Source of the DNA: Lachnospiraceae bacterium | GTDB taxonomy: Bacteria > Bacillota > Clostridia > Lachnospirales > Lachnospiraceae | NCBI GenBank assembly: GCA_017399685.1 | Contig: JAFQBM010000005.1 | Coordinates: forward strand, 1-64,000 | DNA length: 64,000 nt | Direction: 5' to 3' | Shown here: positions 34,761-43,362 of the stretch, in pieces | Layout: every line of letters starts with the position of its first letter | How positions within the stretch are numbered: position 1 is the first letter of the stretch | Translations under genes and position numbers: made by a program | The notes under the pieces: model-generated | What the model was told of the DNA's origin: nothing | The model's database searches: none | The model's input: the letters and a program-made list of their open reading frames with translations, nothing else

Positions 34761-36104
34761 ATGGGTAAATATTTTGGTACAGATGGATTCCGTGGAGAAG
34801 CTAATGTGGTGTTAAATGTGGAGCATGCCTATAAGGTGGGAAGGTTTCTAGGCTGGTATTATGGAAAAGAAAAGAAAGCCAAAATCGTAATAGGAAAAGA
34901 CACCAGAAGAAGCAGTTATATGTTTGAATATTCTTTGGTTGCAGGTTTAACTGCTTCTGGTGCTGATGTATATCTGCTTCATGTAACCACCACACCAAGC
35001 GTGTCCTATGTGGTGCGTACAGAGGATTTTGATTGTGGAATTATGATTTCTGCCTCTCATAATCCGTTTTATGATAATGGAATTAAAATTATCAATCAGT
35101 TTGGACAAAAACTGGAAGCGGAAGTAGAGGAACAGATAGAAGCATATATTGATGGAAAAGTAGAAGAGATTCCTTTTGCGGTAAGAGAAAATATTGGTAG
35201 GACGGTAGATTATGCCGTAGGAAGAAACCGTTATATTGGAATGTTGATATCCACCGCTACCAGATCTTTTAAGAACTACAAAGTCGGCTTGGATTGTTCC
35301 AATGGAAGTGCATCTGCCATTGCGAAAAATGTGTTTGATGCATTAGGTGCTAAGACTTATGTGATTCATAATGAACCGGATGGTACTAATATTAATAAAG
35401 ATTGCGGCTCTACTCATATCGAGGCATTGCAGGCGTTTGTGAAGGAAAATCAGTTAGATGTAGGATTTGCTTATGATGGGGATGCGGATCGTTGTTTTGC
35501 AGTAGATGAAAATGGAAATGTGGTAGATGGTGACTTAATTCTTTATGTATGTGGAAAGTTTATGAAAGCTCAGGGAGAACTAAATAATAACACGATTGTA
35601 ACCACAGTGATGTCTAATCTCGGACTATACAAGGCATTGGATAAAATCGGAATTTCGTATGAAAAGACTGCCGTTGGGGATAAATATGTCTATGAAAATA
35701 TGTTAGCCAATGATCATTGTCTGGGTGGTGAGCAATCCGGTCATATTATTTTTAGCAAATATGCGGCAACGGGAGATGGAATTTTGACTTCTCTAAGAAT
35801 TATGGAGGCCATGACGGAACAGAAAGCGACTTTGGCAAGTCTGGTATCAGAAGTTAAGATTCTGCCACAGAAACTGGTTAATATCAGAGTGAAGGATAAA
35901 AAGACCGTCAACGAAGATAAGGATGTGCAAGCAGCAGTTTCTTATGTGGAAAACGAACTGCAAGAGGATGGAAGAATATTGGTGAGAGAAAGCGGAACAG
36001 AGCCGTTAATCCGTGTTATGGTAGAAGCAGCCACCGAAGAACTTTGCGATAGCTATACCAATCATGTAATCAAAGTAATCAAAGAAAAAGGCTATGAAGC
36101 GTAA
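34761..36104 (+). CDS. glmM: Phosphoglucosamine mutase
   Basis: This 447-residue phosphohexomutase converts glucosamine-6-phosphate to glucosamine-1-phosphate for UDP-GlcNAc. It has GTDGFRGEAN at the start. The active-site phosphoserine is in ISASHNPFYDNG (Ser99). The metal loop YDGDADRCFAVD and the phosphate-binding VRESGTEPLIRVM complete the family signature. It forms an operon with glmS (13-nt gap) and precedes the LCP ligase by 21 nt. Confidence 0.95.
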   Translation: MGKYFGTDGFRGEANVVLNVEHAYKVGRFLGWYYGKEKKAKIVIGKDTRRSSYMFEYSLVAGLTASGADVYLLHVTTTPSVSYVVRTEDFDCGIMISASHNPFYDNGIKIINQFGQKLEAEVEEQIEAYIDGKVEEIPFAVRENIGRTVDYAVGRNRYIGMLISTATRSFKNYKVGLDCSNGSASAIAKNVFDALGAKTYVIHNEPDGTNINKDCGSTHIEALQAFVKENQLDVGFAYDGDADRCFAVDENGNVVDGDLILYVCGKFMKAQGELNNNTIVTTVMSNLGLYKALDKIGISYEKTAVGDKYVYENMLANDHCLGGEQSGHIIFSKYAATGDGILTSLRIMEAMTEQKATLASLVSEVKILPQKLVNIRVKDKKTVNEDKDVQAAVSYVENELQEDGRILVRESGTEPLIRVMVEAATEELCDSYTNHVIKVIKEKGYEA

Positions 36105-36125
36105 CGAAGGAAGGGTTTATTCGAG

Positions 36126-37262
36126 ATGAGTACAAAGGTAAGAGGGGCAGAAGGTAACGGAAAAAAGAAAAAGAAACTCACAAAAGCAGCGAAAAGAAAA
36201 AGACGCTTAAAACGAATTCTTGCGTTCGAATTTGTAGTGATGTTTGTGTTACTTGGTGTAGGTGTCGGTGTAAAGTATGTTTTGGATAAGTGGGGACTGA
36301 TTGATTCAAAAGATATTGATGAAAGTGCTTTGGCAATTAGTGATGATATTAATAAAGAATCTACAGGATTCACTAATATTGCTTTATTTGGTGTAGATGC
36401 CAGAGATGCTTCTGTAATTGATACATCAAACAGTGATTGTATTATTATTTTAAGTTTAAATAATAAAACCAAAGAAATTAAGATGGTGTCTGTGTATCGT
36501 GATACCTTGCTGATGTGTCCGGATGAGGATAATACAAAGAAGGATTATGATTTAAAGAAAGCAAATTATGCTTATTCAGCTGGTGGACCGGAGCTTGCCA
36601 TTGCACAGTTAAATAAAAACTTGGATTTGGACATTAAAGATTATGCTGCAGTAAACTGGAATGCGTTAGCTACGGCGGTAGATGAAGTAGGGGGATTGGA
36701 TATTGAAATATCCAAAGCGGAAATGGAGGAAATCAACCGACATATCGTAGGAACTGCGGATTCTACGGGAAAGAAATGTAATTTTGTGGAAGAGTACGGA
36801 TTGGTTCATATGGATGGTAATCAGGTTACAACGTATTGTCGTATCCGAAAAGGTGGAACGGGTAATGATTTTGCCAGAGCAGAAAGACAAAGACAGGTTA
36901 TTTCGTTATTGGTACAAAAAGCCCAAACCATGAATTTAAAAACATTAAATAATATTATTGATGAAGTATTTCCTATGATTTCTACCAGTGTTTCTTTATC
37001 GGAAGTGTTAGGTTTGGCAAAAGATGCTACAAAGTATTCTATTGGGGAAACGAAAAGTTTTCCATTTCAGTTTACGACAGCCACACTAGGGAAAAAAGGG
37101 GATTGCATTATTCCTTGTGGATTAAGTTATAATGTATCAAAATTGCATGAATTTTTATTTGGTACTTCGAATTATGAGCCTTCAACGAAGGTAGAAGAAC
37201 TGGATAAAGCAATTTATAACTATACGGGGGTTCCTACTTATGTGGAACCAGAAGAATCATAG
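36126..37262 (+). CDS. LytR-CpsA-Psr (LCP) family wall-polymer ligase
   Basis: This 378-residue membrane-anchored protein has a highly basic N-terminus and one helix (~32-50). An extracellular LCP domain (~75-300) follows, with DSDC-like start, VSVYRDTLL and FARAERQRQVI. LCP enzymes attach undecaprenyl-linked glycopolymers to peptidoglycan. Its place after glmSM at the end of the glycopolymer region makes it the candidate ligase for the rhamnose/phosphocholine polymer. That substrate is an inference. Confidence 0.92.
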   Translation: MSTKVRGAEGNGKKKKKLTKAAKRKRRLKRILAFEFVVMFVLLGVGVGVKYVLDKWGLIDSKDIDESALAISDDINKESTGFTNIALFGVDARDASVIDTSNSDCIIILSLNNKTKEIKMVSVYRDTLLMCPDEDNTKKDYDLKKANYAYSAGGPELAIAQLNKNLDLDIKDYAAVNWNALATAVDEVGGLDIEISKAEMEEINRHIVGTADSTGKKCNFVEEYGLVHMDGNQVTTYCRIRKGGTGNDFARAERQRQVISLLVQKAQTMNLKTLNNIIDEVFPMISTSVSLSEVLGLAKDATKYSIGETKSFPFQFTTATLGKKGDCIIPCGLSYNVSKLHEFLFGTSNYEPSTKVEELDKAIYNYTGVPTYVEPEES

Positions 37263-37277
37263 TTTTTGATTTAATTG

Positions 37278-37296
37278 GGCAATTCTTTGAATTGCC
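37278..37296 (+). terminator. Hairpin after the LCP gene
   Basis: GGCAATTC (37278-37285) pairs with GAATTGCC (37289-37296) around TTT. Only a short AT-rich tail follows, so termination may be partial. Further downstream TTGCG/CGCAA can form a loose stem before pulA. Confidence 0.45.
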
Positions 37297-37386
37297 TATT
37301 AAATAAGTCAATCGCTTCGCGTATTGCACCCTTGCGACTGTAAAACTGCATTCGCAATCAAAAATTAAAAAATAGGAGATGGTGAA

Positions 37387-40300
37387 ATGAACAAAAGAAA
37401 GATATGTGCATGTTTGCTACTTGTAGTTCTGTTCGTTACTGCTTTTGGCAGTCATTGGTTTCCAGCTAATAAGGTAGAAGCAGCACAAACAACAGTAATC
37501 CTTCATTATCAAAGAAGTGATGCTAATTATGATGGATGGAATGTGTGGATGTGGCCGGAAGGTGGTTCTGGAAAAGAAGTAAAATTTAAAGCCGAAGATG
37601 ATTTCGGAAAAATCGCAGTATACCAGACTTCAGAGGATTTATCTAAAGTAGGATTTATTATCCGTTTGAATGAATGGGAAGATAAAGACTGTGGCGAAGA
37701 CAGAATGATTGAATTAAAAGATGGTTTTGCGGAAATATGGGTAAAAAGTGGAGAAGAAGAGTTTTCCTATGAACCATTGGATGGTGCGACACCATATGAT
37801 TTAGAAGCGGCAAAAGAAGAACAGGCTCAGAATCAAAATTCTGGTGACACACAGTTGACCATACATTATCACAGATACGACCAGAATTATGATGGTTGGA
37901 ATTTATGGTTGTGGCCACAAGGTGGAGATGGTGCTGCTTACGAATTCACATCTGTGGATGAATTTGGTGCTGTGGGTACATTTAGTGTTCCTGGAGTGAC
38001 TGCAGAAGATAGCGTTGGATTTATTGTAAAATTAAATGAATGGGACGCGAAGGATTTTGATGGAGACCGTTTTGTAGATTTATCTGAAACAAACGAGATT
38101 TATCTGGTACAAGGAGAGGAAACCGTGTATTTTAGTAGGGAGGAAGTAGATCTTACTCCTAAGATTATGTCAGCTTCTTTAGACAGTGCTACTGAAATCA
38201 GTTTTCAGATAACAGCACCACTTGATTTCGCATTAGCAGAAACATTAGCAATGTTTACATTGAAGGATGAAGCTGGTAACAGCTATGAAATAAAAGATTT
38301 TGATGTTCAGGAACAGCCGGTTAGAAACAAAGCAGTTATTATTATGAATGAAAACCTGGCTCTTGACAAAACCTATACATTAGAAATTCAAGGATATGGA
38401 GATAAGTTAGTAGAGATGGGAAATGTATTTTCAAGCAAAGAATTTGAAGAAACCTATTATTATGATGGAAATGATTTAGGTGCAAATTATACTAAGGATA
38501 ATACAGTATTCAAGGTATGGGCACCAACTGCCAGCAAGGTTGAGTTAAATCTTTTTAAAGACGGATTAGAAGGCGAAGCTTATGAAGTGAAGCAAATGAA
38601 CCAGGAGGACAAGGGTGTCTGGGCTGTAACTGTAGATGGTGATTTAAATGGAGTTTATTATACATACTCCGTAACAGTGTCAGAAAAGACAAAAGAAACA
38701 GTTGACTTATATGCGAGAACTACTGGTGCGAATGGTCAAAGAGGTATGGTAATTGATTTAGAATCTACCAATCCAGAAGGATGGGATAAGGATGAAAAAC
38801 CGGAATTCGTAAATCCAACAGATGCTTCTGTCTGGGAAGTTCATGTAAGAGATTTCTCTATTGATGAGTCTTCTGGCATGGTAAATAAAGGAAAGTATCT
38901 TGCATTTACTGAAACCGGAACAAAGAATTCCGCTGGTTTATCTACTGGTGTGGATTATTTAAAGGAATTAGGAATCACTCATGTGCAGTTACTACCGGTA
39001 TATGATTACTCTCCAAACTCTGTAGATGAAACAAAATTGGATGAAGCACAGTTTAACTGGGGATATGACCCATATAACTATAATGTTCCAGAAGGTTCTT
39101 ATTCTACGGATCCATATCATGGTGAAGTGAGAGTAAAAGAATTTAAACAAATGATTCAATCACTCCATGATAATGATATTCGTGTTGTTATGGATGTAGT
39201 ATATAATCATACAGCAGAAACAGAAAATTCTTATTTTAACAGAACAGTACCAAATTATTTTTACCGTTATACAGAAACAGGAGCATATTCTAATGGTTCG
39301 GGATGTGGTAATGAAGTTGCATCAGAACGTGCCATGGTAAGTAAATATATCGTAGATTCTGTTACTTACTGGGCAACAGAATATCATATTGATGGTTTCC
39401 GTTTTGACCTTATGGGAATTCTTGATATCGAAACTATGATGGCAGTAAAAGAAGCATTAAATGAAATTGATCCTACTATCATTGTTTATGGTGAAGGATG
39501 GGCAGGTGGTACCTGTGCAACTGCAGATGTATTCCGTGCTCTTAAGAAAAACGCAGTCACTTATGAAGGCGTAGGAGCATTTAGCGATGATATCCGTGAT
39601 GGTATTAAGGGTAGTGTATTTGATGAGACAGACCAAGGATTTGTATCTGGAAAAGCAGGACAAGAAGAAAGAATCAAATCTGGTGTTATTGGTGCAACAA
39701 ATTATTCCGGAGTAGATTATGATAAAGTGGGAACTGATGTAAATGCGTATTGGGCAGCAGCTCCAACACAAACCATTAATTATGTTTCTTGTCACGATAA
39801 TTTATCACTTTGGGATAAATTAGCTTTATCAAATCCAGAGGATACAGAAGAAGATAGAATCAAGATGAATTTATTATCCGCAGCAATTGTGTATACTGCA
39901 CAAGGTGTACCATTTATGCAGGCAGGAGAAGAAATTTTAAGAAGCAAACCAAATGCTGATGGAACCGGATTTGATGAAAACAGCTATAAGTCTTCTGATG
40001 CAACGAACAGCATTAAATGGGATGAATATACTGAGAATAAGGAAGTATTTAATTACTATAAAGGATTAATTGAATTCAGAAAAGCCCATGCTGGTTTAAG
40101 AATGACTACAACTGCTGAAATCGAAGAGAACTTAACTTTTATTGAAGATGTACCTGAAAATGTAGTTGCATATACCATTGAAAATAAACCAAATGGAGAA
40201 TGTGCAGATGCAATCTGTGTTATTTATAATGCAAATAGAGAAGCTGCTACTGTTACCATTCCGGATGGTGAATGGCAGGTATGCATCAAAGGAAATCAGG

Positions 40301-40509
40301 CAGGAACTGAAGTGCTTGAAACAGTAAAAGGCGGAGAAATCTCTGTAGAACCAATTTCTGCTTTAGTATTAGTAAAAGGCGAAGTAAAACCAGAGGAAAG
40401 CAAAAAGTCATTCCCATGGAAGGCAGTTGCTGGTGTAGCAGCAGGTGTTGTAGTGTTAGCGGGAGCTTCTTATGCGATTTTAAAAGGAAAGAAAAAGAAG
40501 AGAAAGTAA
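37387..40509 (+). CDS. pulA: Type I pullulanase, secreted and membrane-anchored
   Basis: This 1040-residue GH13 enzyme should cleave alpha-1,6 bonds in pullulan and starch. A signal peptide (~1-32) comes first. Two tandem CBM41 starch-binding domains follow (~35-135 and ~155-255; YDGWNVWMWPEGG and YDGWNLWLWPQGG), then an Ig/CBM48 region and the (alpha/beta)8 barrel. The catalytic residues are D674 (FRFDLMG), E703 (YGEGWAGG) and D804 (SCHDNLSLWD). The type I signature FNWGYDPYNYNVPEGSY is present. The C-terminus has one helix and a lysine-rich stop (~1010-1040), so it is anchored without an LPXTG sorting motif. Confidence 0.95.
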   Translation: MNKRKICACLLLVVLFVTAFGSHWFPANKVEAAQTTVILHYQRSDANYDGWNVWMWPEGGSGKEVKFKAEDDFGKIAVYQTSEDLSKVGFIIRLNEWEDKDCGEDRMIELKDGFAEIWVKSGEEEFSYEPLDGATPYDLEAAKEEQAQNQNSGDTQLTIHYHRYDQNYDGWNLWLWPQGGDGAAYEFTSVDEFGAVGTFSVPGVTAEDSVGFIVKLNEWDAKDFDGDRFVDLSETNEIYLVQGEETVYFSREEVDLTPKIMSASLDSATEISFQITAPLDFALAETLAMFTLKDEAGNSYEIKDFDVQEQPVRNKAVIIMNENLALDKTYTLEIQGYGDKLVEMGNVFSSKEFEETYYYDGNDLGANYTKDNTVFKVWAPTASKVELNLFKDGLEGEAYEVKQMNQEDKGVWAVTVDGDLNGVYYTYSVTVSEKTKETVDLYARTTGANGQRGMVIDLESTNPEGWDKDEKPEFVNPTDASVWEVHVRDFSIDESSGMVNKGKYLAFTETGTKNSAGLSTGVDYLKELGITHVQLLPVYDYSPNSVDETKLDEAQFNWGYDPYNYNVPEGSYSTDPYHGEVRVKEFKQMIQSLHDNDIRVVMDVVYNHTAETENSYFNRTVPNYFYRYTETGAYSNGSGCGNEVASERAMVSKYIVDSVTYWATEYHIDGFRFDLMGILDIETMMAVKEALNEIDPTIIVYGEGWAGGTCATADVFRALKKNAVTYEGVGAFSDDIRDGIKGSVFDETDQGFVSGKAGQEERIKSGVIGATNYSGVDYDKVGTDVNAYWAAAPTQTINYVSCHDNLSLWDKLALSNPEDTEEDRIKMNLLSAAIVYTAQGVPFMQAGEEILRSKPNADGTGFDENSYKSSDATNSIKWDEYTENKEVFNYYKGLIEFRKAHAGLRMTTTAEIEENLTFIEDVPENVVAYTIENKPNGECADAICVIYNANREAATVTIPDGEWQVCIKGNQAGTEVLETVKGGEISVEPISALVLVKGEVKPEESKKSFPWKAVAGVAAGVVVLAGASYAILKGKKKKRK

Positions 40510-40531
40510 ATGTAGCAATTTGTTATATCAT

Positions 40532-40558
40532 GAGTGGCAAAATTTACTTTTGCCACTC
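40532..40558 (+). terminator. Hairpin after pulA
   Basis: GAGTGGCAAAA (40532-40542) pairs exactly with TTTTGCCACTC (40548-40558). The T residues lie in the stem rather than after it, so it may terminate inefficiently or protect the 3' end. Confidence 0.6.
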
Positions 40559-40686
40559 TGTATCATAATATATAAAAAAGAAAGAAAAATGTTCTGATTT
40601 TTATCGTAGTTTACTATAGAGAGTATATAAATTGGAAAAAATAGCAAAATTCTTTGTGAAAAATAATAAAAAAATTAAAAAAAGAC

Positions 40687-40830
40687 TTTACTAATTAGTA
40701 TTTTTGCTGTATAATGTAATAGAAATGATAAATGTGAATGAGATAATTATCACGATTTGTTTAAATATCATTTTTTCCTTTCTTTCTTACATTGGAACAG
40801 ACCCTATGTTTGTAGGGTCTGTTCTTTTTT
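40687..40830 (+). ncRNA. Candidate small RNA with its own promoter and terminator
   Basis: The 438-nt gap 40510-40947 contains a complete small transcription unit. It has TTTACT (40687-40692), a 17-nt spacer and TATAAT (40710-40715). It ends with a perfect terminator, GAACAGACCCTA (40795-40806) and TAGGGTCTGTTC (40813-40824) plus six T residues. The predicted RNA is ~109 nt (about 40722-40830). The only frame in it runs through the terminator stem and lacks a ribosome site, so it is probably non-coding. Confidence 0.55.
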
Positions 40831-40857
40831 CTATAATATAAAATCAATGACTAAATC

Positions 40858-40886
40858 TTGACGAGTGTCTTCTTTTCAGTTATAAT
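40858..40886 (+). promoter_or_regulatory. SigmaA-type promoter of the 40948 gene
   Basis: TTGACG (40858-40863), a 17-nt spacer and a perfect TATAAT (40881-40886) are present just after the candidate sRNA terminator. Confidence 0.75.
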
Positions 40887-40947
40887 GTATTCATGTGTCT
40901 AATTTTGTAAAAAAAGAGATGTATGATACTTCGGAATGGAGGACAAT

Positions 40948-41565
40948 ATGGATAAATCGATGATTGTTTCGATATTAGCAGTAATATTAATTGTATTTTT
41001 TATATATTTGACAGTGTGGACGGTTCAGTATATTCAATTCCGACTTGAAAAGGAAAGAGAAGAAACCAATGCCAGAATAAAAGAAAAAATCAGCATGGTA
41101 AAGAAAAGAATTATCAGTGCCTCCAGAAGTTACTGGTATATTATAGAAGAAGTAGAACAGGCAGAAACTTCAGAAGAAGAGAGTTATTATCATTATTTTA
41201 CGGAAGAAGAGGATGGTTTTGATGAACTCTTAGATCAAATGTATCAGTTAAACATTGTAGTAAAAGAAGAATTGGAAAAGATTTCGAATGGAGAAAATGT
41301 GACGAATGCTTCTTCACAATCTAACTCCAAAAAGAAAAAGAAGAAAAATTCTACTCAAAATAAACCAAAACAGATATCAGAAGAAGAGAAAAAGAAGAAA
41401 ATATATCAAAAATGGAATGAATATGTGGATGAATTATTCCGTAAAGTATATTTAAACTGTAACGAAGAAATGAAAATAAAAATCAGAAATAAATTAACAG
41501 AGTATGGTTATCTGGATGTTGAAATATTAAAAGAAAATCCCATAGAGGATAAGAAGAAAGTATAA
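40948..41565 (+). CDS. Unrecognised single-pass membrane protein, charged cytosolic domain
   Basis: This 205-residue protein has one N-terminal helix (~5-27). A highly charged segment with coiled-coil character follows (~33-110), then a lysine-rich low-complexity stretch (~125-155; SKKKKKKNS) and a short acidic/basic C-terminal domain. No known family was recognised. ATG at 40948 is chosen because GGAGG lies 7 nt upstream; an ATG at 40936 overlaps that site. It is transcribed alone between a promoter and a strong terminator. Confidence 0.75.
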   Translation: MDKSMIVSILAVILIVFFIYLTVWTVQYIQFRLEKEREETNARIKEKISMVKKRIISASRSYWYIIEEVEQAETSEEESYYHYFTEEEDGFDELLDQMYQLNIVVKEELEKISNGENVTNASSQSNSKKKKKKNSTQNKPKQISEEEKKKKIYQKWNEYVDELFRKVYLNCNEEMKIKIRNKLTEYGYLDVEILKENPIEDKKKV

Positions 41566-41576
41566 AAAGAAGGTAT

Positions 41577-41623
41577 AAAAAAACTTTGAACCAGGAAGTG
41601 ATTTCTGGTTCAAAGTTTTTTTA
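41577..41623. terminator. Bidirectional terminator
   Basis: AAAAAAACTTTGAACCAG and CTGGTTCAAAGTTTTTTT form an 18-bp stem. A and T tracts allow it to act for the plus-strand membrane protein and the convergent pfp. Confidence 0.92.
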
Positions 41624-41679
41624 TTGAAGATTTTATTTTTATGATATGTTTTATAAATTATCATTAGTAGTTAAAAATA

Positions 41680-42906
41680 TTATAGAAGATGGCGGATTGG
41701 CAGATAATAAGGTAATCCGTCTTTGTATTCTAACATAGGCTCACCACAAATCAACGGTTTCGCATAAGTGATAAAGTCCTGTAAAACATCATTTCCATCA
41801 GCATGAATCCACTCAGATGGAACGTATTTGGTATCATTCGCCACATCTGCCACATCAGTACATGAAATTTTATACTGGTATGGATAATCAGAAACACGTT
41901 TGATTACCAGCATGGCATTGGTAACTTCCTGTTCAGCAAGTTGAACAGCAGTAACGCCTAAGGCAAAAGATTCATTTAAATCCGTAAGAGAAGCACAGTG
42001 CATAGCACTTCTTTGAAGAACATTTAATTCAATGGAACGAACTTTACAGCCAATCTGGTCATTTACTAACATTTCAAGGTATTTACCGGTTCCACTTAAT
42101 TGTGCGTGACCGAAAATATCTGTTTTTGCAGACTGGGCACTTACATATTTACCATCCGCAGTCTTAATGCCTTCAGAAACAGCAATGATAACATTTTGTT
42201 GTTTGGTTAATTGAATTTTCACATCGTTAATGAAGGAATTTACGTCAAATACTGTCTCAGGTAAATAGATTAAATGAGGGGCATGACTGTATTCATTTCT
42301 GGCAAGTGCACTGGCAGCGGTCAGCCATCCTGCATCACGTCCCATAATTTCCACAATCGTAACACTTTGTGTGTCGTAAATATAAGTATCGTGAGCGATT
42401 TCCAAAAGAGAAGTAGCCACATACTTCGCTGCAGAACCATAACCAGGAGTATGGTCTGTTACACATAAATCATTATCAATGGTCTTAGGGATACCTAAGA
42501 TGCTGATATCATATCCTTTTAATTTTGCATAATTACTTAATTTCGCTACCGTGTCCATGGAATCATTTCCACCAATATAGAAAAAAGCTTTGATTTCATG
42601 CTTTAAAAAGATAGAAAAGATTTTTTCGTATTCGGAAGAATCAGATTCTAATGAATTTAGCTTATAGCGGCAGGACCCCAGGTACATGGAAGGGGATACT
42701 TTTAATCTTTCAATAGAACGGTCAGACTTATTAAAAGTACGTTGTAAATCAATTAGATTTTCATGTAAAACACCTTGAATTCCATTGACAGAACCATATA
42801 TATTATCAAAATAATTACTTTTTAATACTCCATCAATGACACCGGCTAAGCTTGCATTAATGGCTACTGTTGGACCACCTGATTGTGCAACTAAACAGTT
42901 TCTCAT
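41680..42906 (-). CDS. pfp: 6-phosphofructokinase, PPi-dependent type
   Basis: This 408-residue glycolytic enzyme phosphorylates fructose-6-phosphate. The phosphoryl-donor loop reads YIGGNDSMDT: an Asp follows GGN where ATP enzymes have Gly. The next motif is PKTIDNDL, with Lys where ATP types usually have Gly. Both residues are the known markers of pyrophosphate use. MGRDAGWLTAAS also fits the PPi group. The ATG at 42906 is preceded by AGGAGG. The mRNA leader contains a small stem (TTCGCC/GGCGAA, 42934-42956). The PPi donor is inferred from these residues. Confidence 0.9.
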   Translation of the reverse strand: MRNCLVAQSGGPTVAINASLAGVIDGVLKSNYFDNIYGSVNGIQGVLHENLIDLQRTFNKSDRSIERLKVSPSMYLGSCRYKLNSLESDSSEYEKIFSIFLKHEIKAFFYIGGNDSMDTVAKLSNYAKLKGYDISILGIPKTIDNDLCVTDHTPGYGSAAKYVATSLLEIAHDTYIYDTQSVTIVEIMGRDAGWLTAASALARNEYSHAPHLIYLPETVFDVNSFINDVKIQLTKQQNVIIAVSEGIKTADGKYVSAQSAKTDIFGHAQLSGTGKYLEMLVNDQIGCKVRSIELNVLQRSAMHCASLTDLNESFALGVTAVQLAEQEVTNAMLVIKRVSDYPYQYKISCTDVADVANDTKYVPSEWIHADGNDVLQDFITYAKPLICGEPMLEYKDGLPYYLPIRHLL

Positions 42907-42957
42907 GATATTTTCCTCCTAAGTTCGCCCTCACATTTTGGCGAAAGTACTGCTTTA

Positions 42958-42986
42958 AGTATACCATATTGAAGTGTCAAAGTCTA
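42958..42986 (-). promoter_or_regulatory. Promoter of pfp
   Basis: On the minus strand, TAGACT (42986-42981), a 17-nt spacer and TATACT (42963-42958) are present. The predicted start is near 42951, giving a ~45-nt leader with the hairpin. Confidence 0.55.
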
Positions 42987-43033
42987 TGGAATATCTGTAA
43001 AAGAATTGGTAAAAATTTATATACATTTTTGGA

Positions 43034-43062
43034 TTGCAATTTACATATAACTAATATATAAT
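43034..43062 (+). promoter_or_regulatory. Promoter of the candidate 6S RNA
   Basis: TTGCAA (43034-43039), a 17-nt spacer and a perfect TATAAT (43057-43062) are present. The predicted start is near 43069, divergent from pfp. Confidence 0.7.
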
Positions 43063-43068
43063 CAAATC

Positions 43069-43260
43069 AGAAGATAAGAAACGGATGCCTGAAATGTACG
43101 AAAACACCTATTATTTTGAACCTACATTTCTTTTGACGGGATTCCAATATCCGTAAAGGTATGTCAAGCCTTCATTGCGCAGAGGAAGACAGAGGATTTA
43201 CATGAGGAAACCCACCTAGCTTAGCTAGGCGTCAAAATCATAGGTAACGGCATTTTGGGT
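43069..43260 (+). ncRNA. ssrS: Candidate 6S RNA (SsrS-like)
   Basis: The 456-nt gap 42907-43362 holds a ~190-nt structured RNA with its own promoter and terminator. ATGCC (43085-43089) pairs with GGCAT (43249-43253) as the closing stem. Inside are the hairpins ACGG/CCGT and CCTAGC-TTA-GCTAGG, plus an ACCTATTATTTTGAACCTAC segment that I recall from Firmicute 6S RNAs. No open frame fits. 6S RNA binds sigmaA-RNA polymerase by mimicking an open promoter. The identity rests on recollection of the family and layout, so it needs a covariance model. Confidence 0.6.
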
Positions 43261-43264
43261 TTAC

Positions 43265-43298
43265 AAAAGAAAAAGCAGCGAAAGCTGCTTTTTCTTTT
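43265..43298 (+). terminator. Terminator of the candidate 6S RNA
   Basis: AAAAGAAAAAGCAGC (43265-43279) pairs perfectly with GCTGCTTTTTCTTTT (43284-43298) around a GAAA tetraloop. Confidence 0.92.
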
Positions 43299-43362
43299 GT
43301 TTTGTAAAAGGAAAATATTGGGCGAAACAAGAAAAACACAGTAAAGATTTTGGAGTGATAGA

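Noticed and set aside
40724..40843. 38-codon hydrophobic frame in the candidate sRNA
   Set aside because: It lacks a ribosome site and reads through the terminator stem, so translation is doubtful.
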